This document shows, piece by piece, positions 32,901-39,781 of a stretch of DNA of 64,000 nucleotides. Position numbers and translations under genes: made by a program. Position 1 is the first letter of the stretch, and every line of letters starts with the position of its first letter. The notes beneath the pieces were generated by a model. It saw nothing but the letters and a program-made list of their open reading frames with translations, ran no database searches and had not been told where the DNA came from. Source of the DNA: TMED14 sp002378565 (GTDB lineage Bacteria; Bacteroidota; Bacteroidia; Flavobacteriales; Schleiferiaceae); NCBI GenBank assembly GCA_943846715.1, contig OX044356.1, positions 1,426,001 through 1,490,000 of the forward strand, read 5' to 3'.

Positions 32901-33053
32901 GTGACCGACCATCAGTTTGACAGAGGTGGCAATGTATTCACCACAGTCCCAAAAACTGACTGTGGGCTCAAGGGTCAATACGTAGGTGAAGAGGGCGATG
33001 ACAAAGGTCATCCAACCCAGGCCATTGTTGATTTGCTTATCTGAGAAATTCAT
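29925..33053 (-). CDS. DUF2723/GT117 membrane glycosyltransferase (TMEM260-like)
   Basis: A 1042-residue inner-membrane protein. The N-terminal ~600 residues hold about a dozen spans with the DUF2723 signature 'TLEPTVSFWDCGEYIATSVKL' followed by 'GHPPGAPVFQLI'; the acidic DxGE loop is the presumed catalytic site. The C-terminal part is largely periplasmic, with 'FTNGDNDTFPLWYVQEVEGYRTDVRIVNLSLL' cut here by span limits into recognisable TMEM260-type blocks, and a TPR-like end. Relatives transfer a sugar, in TMEM260 mannose, to protein Ser/Thr. Together with the mannosyl-lipid synthase gene in this window, protein O-glycosylation of exported proteins is a reasonable inference. The frame opens 14 codons upstream; the ATG at 33053 precedes the conserved N-terminus. 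Confidence 0.85.
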   Translation of the reverse strand: MNFSDKQINNGLGWMTFVIALFTYVLTLEPTVSFWDCGEYIATSVKLMVGHPPGAPVFQLIANVMSQLALGDVTRQAFYVNLTSGLSSAFTIPFLFWTITAMGRKLFDSDNLSPGQRIVMYAGGVVGALAFTWSDSFWFSAVEGEVYAMSSCFTAIAFWAVLKWEAAVDTDPYANRWLMLIAYMTGLSVGVHILVFLTIPSVVMIYFYKKQSKINIRTWIMGNAAAIGVLALVFAVIIPVVLKLFGFLEITAVNSIGLPKNSGSIMALLLIAGSMIIGVRWAHKHNRPLLSQGIHAVLFLLIGYSSFAVLAIRSNANTPIDENNPEDAMSLLSYYNRDQYGSWPILYGQSFNSELDTRKPYKDGSPYYIFSETKGKYEVMNDGKAAFPNYKDADKSFFPRMWSDKEPSHIQNYQKIMGVKKTDKITFADHFGFFLEYQVGKMYLRYFMWNFVGRQNDDQHRYEKSKGNWLSGITPWDSARLGQQKNLPDQFKNNPARNTYYALPFLLGLIGLYYQYKKDKNNAWVVTLLFLMTGLAIVVYTNHKPFEPRERDYAFVGSFYVYAIWIGLGVIGIYEMLGKMRSKATAWTVTGITLLIPAIMVAENWDDHDRSDRYVAREVAKMYLDSCEPNAILFTNGDNDTFPLWYVQEVEGYRTDVRIVNLSLLNTDWYIDMMKRKFYDSDPVPFSYDKSQYVQGTRDVLYFQNDPSLLSRLGLSASKLGDYWPVEKFVEYSKIDNPAVEFTAFAQTESPKKLRWFPMKNFRVNIDKQAVLDAGVVALADSASIVDHIDWNWQGQAIQKRDLMLIDLIASNDWSRPIYFSTTVGTSAKSFFWLQKHFRLEGLAYRFVPVFTDVKNGGMDFGSVATEKMYALMVNHEGEAGKFNFGNMEKQGVYLDETTRRSSFNLRSNYGRLANALVDKGDSAKAIETIDFAMEKMPVSKLKYDYFILSLVEGYFRAGAVGKGREHVNAFAAELEAELRYYASFKTTERSSVNQEVQSALQYYNMLVRMVIQYEYQNDFSQGNLGQLDLVITYEELASLFK

Positions 33054-33139
33054 ATGCTTGATTGGCTTGTAAGAAGGCGAAGATAAGGGTTTCAAGCCTT
33101 GACAGACTTATCCTTGCAAGGCAGCAAGTGATGCTGGTC

Positions 33140-34462
33140 TCAGACGATGAATTCCATATTCAAACCCAACTTCAAGCCGATCAATCGGCTGAGCTTCGCT
33201 CGAAGGCTGGGGTGCTGAATCCCCTCAATGGCATCAGAGGCAAATCCCACCATCAGCATGGCCCTGGCCGTCTCTTCTTCGATTCCCCGACTGCGCATGT
33301 AGAACAGGGCTTCCTCATCGAGTTGGCCAACCGTGCAGCCGTGTGAACAAGCCACATCATCGGCGAAAATTTCCAATTGAGGCTTGGTGTCAATGCGTGC
33401 TTTATCCGAGAGCAGTAAGCTGTCATTGTTCTGGAAGGCCTGGGTCTTTTGCGCATCCTGATGAACCATGATTTTGCCATTGAATACCCCATGGGACTTG
33501 CCGTCATAAATGCCCTTGTAGTTTTCTCTGCTAAGGCAATGGGCTGCCAAATGATCTACCCTGGTGTGGTGGTCAATCAGTTGCTTGCCATTGGCTAACG
33601 TCAGGCCATACATGTTAGCTTCTGCTCCAGTTCCTGTCAAGCGGAAATCCAAATTGTTGCGGATGAGCTTGCCATCCGTGCTGATGGTGTGGAAGGTGGC
33701 CCTGCTGTCTCTGCCTTGCTCAATGATGCTGTGCTGTGTCAAACTGGCACTGTCTCTGTCATGCTGAAGCTTAACCCAATGCAGGCTTGAATTGTCATCC
33801 ATGAATACCTCATCCACCGCATTAACCCAAATGTCTTCCTTGGTGATGGACTGGTGCCTTTCAATGACTTCTGCATGGGCGCCCGATTCCAAAATAATCA
33901 AGCTGCGCGTCGAGATAAAGGTTGGCTGACTGCCCGTGGTGAAATACAACACCTGGATGGGCTTGTCAACGATAACCCCTTTGGGAACCCTAACGTACAA
34001 ACCGTCCCATGCCAGTGCCGTGTTCAATTGACTCAAAGGTCCCCCTTGTGATGAGAGTTTGGCAAAATGCGCATCCACCATCTCAGGGTATTTTTTCCAT
34101 GCAGAGCCAACGGTGCACACATCAAAGCCCTGATGCGTTGTTTCAGACAACCATGAAGAATAACAGCCATTGATGAAGACCACCTTGTAGCAGTCGATGT
34201 CATTGACCATGTACTGTTTGATGTCCTTGAATTCAACCTGCTCATCACTGTCTTCAGAGGCAAAGGGGGAAACCAATTTATAGGCAGGCTTAAGCAGGCC
34301 CTTGATCGAGGTGTACTTCCATTCCTCATCACGTTTGGTGGGGAAGCCCATGGCTTCAAAACGCTCTAGCGCCTCACGCCTGCGAGCGATCACTGCATCA
34401 GATGATGCAGCGGCATAGGTCTTTTCATTCAGCCAATAGTGGGCTGAAAGGCGGTCCATCAT
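33140..34462 (-). CDS. sufD: Fe-S cluster assembly protein SufD
   Basis: A 440-residue scaffold subunit of the SufBC2D complex, where it supports iron entry and cluster building on SufB. The N-terminal helical domain carries 'RDEEWKYTSIKGLLKP', and the beta-helix core contains 'QPTFISTRSLIILESGAHAEVIERH' and 'FNGKIMVHQDAQKTQAFQNNDSLLLSD'. The C-terminal helix has the conserved His segment 'DDVACSHGCTVGQLDEEALFYMRSRGI'. The start ATGATG overlaps the sufC stop (ATGA), giving tight coupling. It is the last gene of sufABCD here. sufS and sufE are not adjacent, so the cysteine desulfurase must be encoded elsewhere. Confidence 0.95.
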   Translation of the reverse strand: MMDRLSAHYWLNEKTYAAASSDAVIARRREALERFEAMGFPTKRDEEWKYTSIKGLLKPAYKLVSPFASEDSDEQVEFKDIKQYMVNDIDCYKVVFINGCYSSWLSETTHQGFDVCTVGSAWKKYPEMVDAHFAKLSSQGGPLSQLNTALAWDGLYVRVPKGVIVDKPIQVLYFTTGSQPTFISTRSLIILESGAHAEVIERHQSITKEDIWVNAVDEVFMDDNSSLHWVKLQHDRDSASLTQHSIIEQGRDSRATFHTISTDGKLIRNNLDFRLTGTGAEANMYGLTLANGKQLIDHHTRVDHLAAHCLSRENYKGIYDGKSHGVFNGKIMVHQDAQKTQAFQNNDSLLLSDKARIDTKPQLEIFADDVACSHGCTVGQLDEEALFYMRSRGIEEETARAMLMVGFASDAIEGIQHPSLRAKLSRLIGLKLGLNMEFIV

Positions 34463-35208
34463 GACTGAGCCTTTTTGATCCAGTCATAGCCCTTAGCTTC
34501 TAGTTCCATTGCAAGGGACTTGTCACCGGATTTCACAATTTTTCCATCGTAGAGCACATGCACATGATCCGGCACAATGTGGTCTAAGAGGCGTTGGTAA
34601 TGTGTGATCACCACAAAGCTTCTGTTGCTTCCTCGCAGGGCATTGACACCGTTGGCCACGATGCGAAGGGCGTCAATGTCCAGGCCAGAATCGGTCTCGT
34701 CCAAAATGGCCAATCTCGGCTCCAACATGGCCATCTGGAAAATCTCATTGCGCTTCTTTTCTCCACCGGAAAAGCCCTCGTTCAAGGGGCGGCTGAGGAA
34801 GCCTTTATCCATTTCAAGCAAGGCCAGCGAAGCCTTCATTTTCTTTAACATGGCTGAAGCGTCCATGGCGGACTCTCCACGGCCCTTTCTCAGCTCATTC
34901 AATGCCGTTTTAACAAAGTTGGACACGGTGACACCGGGGATTTCAATGGGGTACTGAAAGCTAAGGAAGAGACCTTGGAGAGCCCTTAGCTCGGGGCTCA
35001 TCTCCATGATATCCTTCCCTTCCATGTGAATACTGCCCTTGGTGATGGTGTAATCTTCCCTGCCAGCAATGACATTGGCTAAGGTGCTCTTACCTGAACC
35101 ATTGGGGCCCATGATGGCATGAACCTCACCTGGTTTGACATCCAAATTGATGCCCTTTAGGATGTCTCTGTCGCCAACCGAGGCGTGTAAATTCTTGATT
35201 TGTAACAT
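34459..35208 (-). CDS. sufC: Fe-S cluster assembly ATPase SufC
   Basis: A 249-residue ABC-type ATPase of the SufBC2D scaffold. Walker A is 'GPNGSGKST' near residue 37; the Q-loop region is 'GLFLSFQYPIEIPGV', the SufC-specific form. The signature is 'FSGGEKKRNEIFQM' and Walker B with catalytic residues is 'LAILDETDSGLDID'. The H-loop is 'VVITHYQRLL'. ATP-driven dimerisation reshapes the SufB-SufD interface where the cluster forms. It sits 6 bp after sufB and overlaps sufD by the ATGA junction. Confidence 0.96.
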   Translation of the reverse strand: MLQIKNLHASVGDRDILKGINLDVKPGEVHAIMGPNGSGKSTLANVIAGREDYTITKGSIHMEGKDIMEMSPELRALQGLFLSFQYPIEIPGVTVSNFVKTALNELRKGRGESAMDASAMLKKMKASLALLEMDKGFLSRPLNEGFSGGEKKRNEIFQMAMLEPRLAILDETDSGLDIDALRIVANGVNALRGSNRSFVVITHYQRLLDHIVPDHVHVLYDGKIVKSGDKSLAMELEAKGYDWIKKAQS

Positions 35209-35214
35209 AGTCCT

Positions 35215-36651
35215 TTATCCCACTGAGCCTTCCAAGCTGATGGCCAGTAGTTTTTGCGCTTCCACGGCAAACTCCATGGGTAGCTGATTCAACACATCCT
35301 TGCAATAGCCATTCACGATCAAGGCAATGGCTGTCTCCATGTCAAGGCCTCGCTGCTGGCAGTAAAAAATTTGATCCTCCCCAATCTTGCTGGTGGTGGC
35401 CTCATGCTCCATTTTAGCTGTAGGGTTATTGACCTCGATATACGGGAAAGTGTGTGCGCCACAACGATCACCCATCAATAGGGAGTCGCATTGAGAGAAA
35501 TTCCTGGCATGGTCAGCACGTGGAGAAATAGAGACCAAGCCTCGATAGCTGTTGTGACTTTGTCCGGCAGAGATGCCCTTGGAAATGATGATGCTTTTGG
35601 ATCGCTTGCCAAGGTGTATCATCTTGGTTCCTGTGTCCGCTTGCTGATGGTTATTGGTGACAGCAACTGAGTAGAACTCACCCACTGAATCATCCCCTTT
35701 GAGAATGCAGCTAGGGTATTTCCAAGTTACAGCAGAGCCTGTCTCTACTTGTGTCCAGCTGATTTTTGCGCGATCATGACAGATGCCCCTCTTGGTGACA
35801 AAATTGAAAACCCCACCGACGCCCTCTGCGTTGCCCGGGTACCAGTTTTGCACTGTGGAGTATTTGATTTCTGCGTCATCCATGGCAATCAGTTCAACCA
35901 CCGCGGCGTGCAATTGGTTCTCATCGCGCGAAGGGGCCGTGCAGCCCTCCAAATAACTCACATAACTGCCTTTGTCAGCCACTAACAAGGTGCGCTCAAA
36001 CTGACCGGTTCCTGAACTGTTGATACGGAAGTAAGTGCTCAGCTCCATCGGACAGCTCACGCCCGGCGGGATGTAACAAAAAGAGCCATCAGTGAACACC
36101 GCACTGTTCAGAGTTGCGTAGTAATTGTCAGAGGTTGGCACCACAGTGCCAAGGTGTTTGCGGACCAACTCTGGGTGCTTTTCAATGGCCTCCGACATGG
36201 AACAAAATAGGATGCCCTTCTCATTGAGGGTCTTTTTAAATGTGGTTGCCACTGACACGGAGTCAACCACGATATCCATGGCTACGCCCGTCAAACGCTT
36301 TTGCTCATCCAGTGAAATGCCCAATTTTTCAAAGGTTACGAGCAACTCAGGATCCACCTCATCCAAGGAATTGATTTGAACCTTTTTGGGGGCCGCATAG
36401 TAACTGATGCTTTGCAGGTCCAGTTTTGGGTAGTTCACATTGGCCCAGTCTGGCTCCTCCAGAGTCAGAAATACGGCATAGGCATCCAGACGCCATTGCG
36501 TCATCCACTCCGGCTCTTTTTTCTTTTTTGAAATGGTTCGGATCACATCCTCACTCAGTCCTGGCGGAATGATATCAGTGTCAACCTTGGTTTCAAAGCC
36601 GTATTTGTACTCGGATGACGTGACATCATCAAGGATTGTATCTTGACCCAT
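35215..36651 (-). CDS. sufB: Fe-S cluster assembly protein SufB
   Basis: A 478-residue scaffold on which the nascent Fe-S cluster is built. Conserved blocks include 'YYAAPKK', 'HPELVRKHLGTVVPTSDNYY', 'GSFCYIPPGVSCPMELSTYFRIN', 'KGSYVSYLEGCTAPSRDENQLHAA' cut to its core 'YLEGCTAP', and 'GDRCGAHTFPYIEV', which holds the Cys equivalent to E. coli SufB C405. 'EHEATTSKIGEDQIFYCQQRG' in part ('KIGEDQIFYC') carries the matching acidic residue. It starts 8 bp after sufA and lies 6 bp before sufC, so it is the second gene of a compact operon. Confidence 0.96.
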   Translation of the reverse strand: MGQDTILDDVTSSEYKYGFETKVDTDIIPPGLSEDVIRTISKKKKEPEWMTQWRLDAYAVFLTLEEPDWANVNYPKLDLQSISYYAAPKKVQINSLDEVDPELLVTFEKLGISLDEQKRLTGVAMDIVVDSVSVATTFKKTLNEKGILFCSMSEAIEKHPELVRKHLGTVVPTSDNYYATLNSAVFTDGSFCYIPPGVSCPMELSTYFRINSSGTGQFERTLLVADKGSYVSYLEGCTAPSRDENQLHAAVVELIAMDDAEIKYSTVQNWYPGNAEGVGGVFNFVTKRGICHDRAKISWTQVETGSAVTWKYPSCILKGDDSVGEFYSVAVTNNHQQADTGTKMIHLGKRSKSIIISKGISAGQSHNSYRGLVSISPRADHARNFSQCDSLLMGDRCGAHTFPYIEVNNPTAKMEHEATTSKIGEDQIFYCQQRGLDMETAIALIVNGYCKDVLNQLPMEFAVEAQKLLAISLEGSVG

Positions 36652-36659
36652 TTCAGCAA

Positions 36660-36989
36660 TTATACTGTGAAGCTTTCACCACAACCGCAGGTGCGTGAGG
36701 CGTTAGGATTGTTGAATTGAAAGCCCTTGCCATTGAGGCCACCCTGGTATTCCAAGGTGGTGCCTATCAGGTAAAGGAGGCTCTTTTTTTCCGCTAAAAT
36801 GGTCACACCCTTGGCTTCAAAGGCTTGATCACCTTCAGATTCATTGTCCACAAAGTCCAGGTCATAACTCAAGCCTGAGCATCCGCCACTTTTCACAGCA
36901 ACACGAACAAACGCCTTATCCGGGGATTGTCCTTGCTCTGCCATGAGGCTTGCAACCTTGCGTGCAGCTTCGTCTGAAATGTGAATCAT
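36660..36989 (-). CDS. A-type Fe-S carrier (SufA/IscA family)
   Basis: A 109-residue HesB/IscA-type protein that carries assembled Fe-S clusters to target enzymes. The three invariant cysteines are present: C37 in 'KSGGCSGLSYDLDF', and C101 and C103 in 'SRTCGCGESF'. Position as the first gene of the suf operon makes sufA a natural name, though the family is not always separable from IscA or ErpA by sequence alone. It is preceded by an exact TACTTTTG promoter element 29 bp before the ATG, presumably the promoter for sufABCD. No Fur- or IscR-like operator was recognised in the 72-bp upstream gap. Confidence 0.92.
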   Translation of the reverse strand: MIHISDEAARKVASLMAEQGQSPDKAFVRVAVKSGGCSGLSYDLDFVDNESEGDQAFEAKGVTILAEKKSLLYLIGTTLEYQGGLNGKGFQFNNPNASRTCGCGESFTV

Positions 36990-37018
36990 GCTATTTGGAA
37001 TTAATCTAAATATTGTTG

Positions 37019-37026
37019 CAAAAGTA
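37019..37026 (-). promoter_or_regulatory. suf operon -7 element TACTTTTG
   Basis: Exact TAnnTTTG match on the minus strand. A TTG at 37049-37051 is a possible -33 element with a 22-bp spacer. The leader is about 25 nt. Confidence 0.55.
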
Positions 37027-37061
37027 CGACTTTTCGCTTTATTTAAACCAATCTCTGCCTG

Positions 37062-38915
37062 TCAGTCCTTGGTAATTTTTAGCCAGCGAATGGATTGAGC
37101 TGGTAGGTGTTGTGATGATTCAATGGTCATGACCTTCTCGTCCAATAGGCTTCTTGCTGATTGCCCCTGATCTATGCCCAGTTCGCTGAATCGACTCATG
37201 TCCCACTGACGATCTGTCTCGTCTACATTGATTATCACTATCAAGACCTCCTTGTCGTCGTACCAAGCCAGTGCGTAAGCCCCGCCATCTGGCGCCCATT
37301 GCATCAATTTTCCTGTACCAATCAAGGTTTCCTGGTGACGCAATGCTCCCAATTGTCTGACATAGGCCAGGGCCTCTTGCTGCGTATCCGTTAAACCTTC
37401 ACCCCGAAAGGCTGATCCTTGGTCCCCAGGGAATCCGCCAAGCATGTCCTGCCGCATGGCGCCATGGTCATTCACGGCGTCGTAGCCAATTTCTGTACCG
37501 TAATAAAGGCATGGCATGCCTCGCAAGGCATACAACAGACCCAAGCCCACCTTGTACATCTTCATGTTGCCATCAATCTTGCCCATGAAACGGCCTTCAT
37601 CGTGATTATCTAAAAAGATGACCATGTCCTTAGCCTGTTCTGGGTAGAGGTAGTCCGCAGCAAGGGCTGCGTAAAGTTTAGTAGGCCCCGTTGTCCAGCT
37701 AGCAGGCTCTTCCATCACCGACTTCAAAGCATGGTAGATCAAAAAGTCAGCTCCTGCATCCAAGGCTGGCTGGCTGTTGAGGAAGTAGGCCTGCGAATGG
37801 GCGTCATGAGTCCATGACTCAGAAAAGACAAAAAACTCTGGGTAGACTGCGTGAATAGCGGCGGTCCATTGCCGCATGAATGCTTGATCTGGGTAGAAAT
37901 AGGTGTCCACCCGAAAGGCGTCAACACCAACGGTTTCTATCCACCATAGGCTGTTTTGGATGAGCCATTGGGCACAATGTGCATCCCGCCCATTGAGGTC
38001 CGTCATGGATGGCACAAACCACCCATCGGTGAATCGTCGCACATCATCCTTCGAAGCGTAAGGGTCATAAATCCCCTGATACTTATGGGAGGACCGCAAC
38101 GACAAGGTCTGCTCATCGCCTTTGTTTGAGCTGAGGGGCCATGCATTGAACCAATTCGAATCCGGGGGATCCTGGAAGAGGTGATGCATGCTGCCTGTGT
38201 GATTCAGTACCATGTCCATCACCAATTTCATGCCTCGCTGATGCAATTGATCCGCAAGCAGCTGGTAAGACTCAAGCCCGCCAAATCGTGGATCAACAGC
38301 ATAGTGGTCCGTGATGGCGTAGCCATGGTAGCTCTGGCCGTGCATGTTGTTTTCTAGGATAGGCATTGGCCACACTGCCGTAGTGCCTAACGATTGGATG
38401 TAGTCCAGTTGACTGGCCAATCCACTCAGGTCGCCGCCATGTCGCGAATAATCATCCTGGCGATTCACTGCCCGCTCTTTCATGCCTCGGACAACATCAT
38501 TATGGGTGTCGCCATTGACAAAGCGATCAGGGGTCACCAAGTACAATTGATCTCGGGCGCTGAGCCCCATGTTGGCATGGATCAACGGGTCCCTTGCCTT
38601 GAGCTCATAGCTGACCTTTTTGCTTCGGTGTCTGCCTGCGTAATCGATGGCAAGGATCAAGTCTTGCGGTTCAGCCTCTGGGCTAATGCTCAAGGTCACA
38701 TAACGGTAGTGAGGATTGTTGGCAGGGCTGTCGGTCATGACCTTCACCCCTTGACCTTGTACTTTGACCGATTCAATGTCATGCTGTCCATGGATCAATA
38801 ACTCCACGGAATGACCTGGCATGTCAGTCCACCAATTGGGTGGCTCAATAAGAATGCCCTGTGCAGACAGGAGGGTTGAACAGAGCAATAAACAGGTGGC
38901 GGCAATTTGTTTCAT
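37062..38915 (-). CDS. GH13 alpha-amylase/cyclomaltodextrinase-like enzyme (SusA-type)
   Basis: A 617-residue exported glycosidase for alpha-1,4-glucans. The signal peptide is 'KQIAATCLLLCSTLLSAQ'; the frame extends 15 codons upstream through the terminator hairpin, so the ATG at 38915 is used. An N-terminal beta domain (to about residue 105) of the cyclomaltodextrinase type precedes the barrel. GH13 regions are intact: 'MVLNHTGS' (I), 'VDAFRVDTYF' with nucleophile D337 (II), 'FVFSESW' with acid/base E366 (III), and 'FLDNHDEGRFMG' with D439 (IV). A beta-sandwich C-domain ends it. The organisation matches neopullulanase SusA of starch loci. It is the last gene of the susC-susD unit, separated from the preceding gene by an intrinsic terminator. 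Confidence 0.92.
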   Translation of the reverse strand: MKQIAATCLLLCSTLLSAQGILIEPPNWWTDMPGHSVELLIHGQHDIESVKVQGQGVKVMTDSPANNPHYRYVTLSISPEAEPQDLILAIDYAGRHRSKKVSYELKARDPLIHANMGLSARDQLYLVTPDRFVNGDTHNDVVRGMKERAVNRQDDYSRHGGDLSGLASQLDYIQSLGTTAVWPMPILENNMHGQSYHGYAITDHYAVDPRFGGLESYQLLADQLHQRGMKLVMDMVLNHTGSMHHLFQDPPDSNWFNAWPLSSNKGDEQTLSLRSSHKYQGIYDPYASKDDVRRFTDGWFVPSMTDLNGRDAHCAQWLIQNSLWWIETVGVDAFRVDTYFYPDQAFMRQWTAAIHAVYPEFFVFSESWTHDAHSQAYFLNSQPALDAGADFLIYHALKSVMEEPASWTTGPTKLYAALAADYLYPEQAKDMVIFLDNHDEGRFMGKIDGNMKMYKVGLGLLYALRGMPCLYYGTEIGYDAVNDHGAMRQDMLGGFPGDQGSAFRGEGLTDTQQEALAYVRQLGALRHQETLIGTGKLMQWAPDGGAYALAWYDDKEVLIVIINVDETDRQWDMSRFSELGIDQGQSARSLLDEKVMTIESSQHLPAQSIRWLKITKD

Positions 38916-38927
38916 TGTGGTGAAATT

Positions 38928-38957
38928 AAAAAAGGTCGGCCACATGGCCGACCTTTT
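38928..38957 (-). terminator. Intrinsic terminator inside the starch locus
   Basis: The perfect stem GGTCGGCC/GGCCGACC (38934-38941 and 38946-38953, loop of four) is extended by an A/T run, with six T on the minus strand. It lies 20 bp after the T9SS protein stop and only 12 bp before the amylase ATG, so amylase expression would depend on readthrough or on a separate start. Confidence 0.75.
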
Positions 38958-38977
38958 CATGAAAATTATATCAAGGG

Positions 38978-39754
38978 TCAGTGACTCACAGCAATGCGTT
39001 GCATCGTGCGCTCGCCGTTCACAGTAATCTCTACCAAGAAAGCGCCGTTATTCACCAAGCTGCCATTGGCGGCATCCAGGTTCCAAACGATGTGATTCTC
39101 ACCCGCGCTGATCTCCTTGGAGAAGCTGTTCACGGTTTGACCAAGTAGGTTCACAATGCGTACAGAAGCCTTGCCATCTTTGCGTGATGAAAAGTCAATA
39201 GAAACAGGTCCATTAGCAGGGTTAGGGTAAATAGACAGGCTGATGAAAGCAGACTCGTCTAGACCAACCACACCAGGATCAGATCCGTCACATTGGTAAC
39301 AAGCATCCCAGCAATAACGCAGGGTGGTGTCACTTGATGGAATCACCAAGGTGCGATTGATGTTGCCTGCGCCATCATCAACACCGCAACCGTCAGTCGC
39401 AATCGTTGTTGTTGTAGCAGTGCCTTCATTATCACCCCAGTCGCCATTCACGTACTTATAGTACTGAGTTGCGCCAATGGATGAAGCCGGATAGGTCACA
39501 GAGATAGAGAACAGGTCATTGCCTAGTGCTGCCATTCCAGACGCAGTGTCTGTTGGAGACCAGTCAACCATGGTGTCGTTGGCAGACACACCGCCATTTG
39601 CAGCAAAGTCACCGCCAATACGCATACCATTGTTGGCAAGGGTTGCGCCAGCTGCAATGAAGTCAGTCGCGTCAACTTGATAGGTGACAGTGACCTGGCC
39701 ATACGCGAATATGGAGGTCAAGCATGCCAGCCCGAGAGTAAGAATCTTTTTCAT
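38978..39754 (-). CDS. Surface starch-binding-like protein with T9SS type A sorting domain
   Basis: A 258-residue exported protein (signal peptide 'KKILTLGLACLTSIFAYGQ'). The first ~150 residues resemble a carbohydrate-binding beta-sandwich of the kind placed in SusE/F positions: 'RIGGDFAANGG', 'VDWSPTD', 'YYKYVNGDWGDNEG' and 'GAGNINRTLVIPSSDTTL', with Cys-rich 'CWDACYQC'. The C-terminal ~75 residues are a type A sorting signal ('SLSIYPNPANGPVSIDF', 'SVRIVNLLGQTV', 'GAFLVEITVNG'), directing export by type IX secretion and cell-surface attachment. Starch binding is inferred from its place between susD and a GH13 gene; the fold call is tentative, the sorting domain is clear. Confidence 0.8.
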   Translation of the reverse strand: MKKILTLGLACLTSIFAYGQVTVTYQVDATDFIAAGATLANNGMRIGGDFAANGGVSANDTMVDWSPTDTASGMAALGNDLFSISVTYPASSIGATQYYKYVNGDWGDNEGTATTTTIATDGCGVDDGAGNINRTLVIPSSDTTLRYCWDACYQCDGSDPGVVGLDESAFISLSIYPNPANGPVSIDFSSRKDGKASVRIVNLLGQTVNSFSKEISAGENHIVWNLDAANGSLVNNGAFLVEITVNGERTMQRIAVSH

Positions 39755-39781
39755 AGATCTGTTATTTAAATTAATCGAGGG

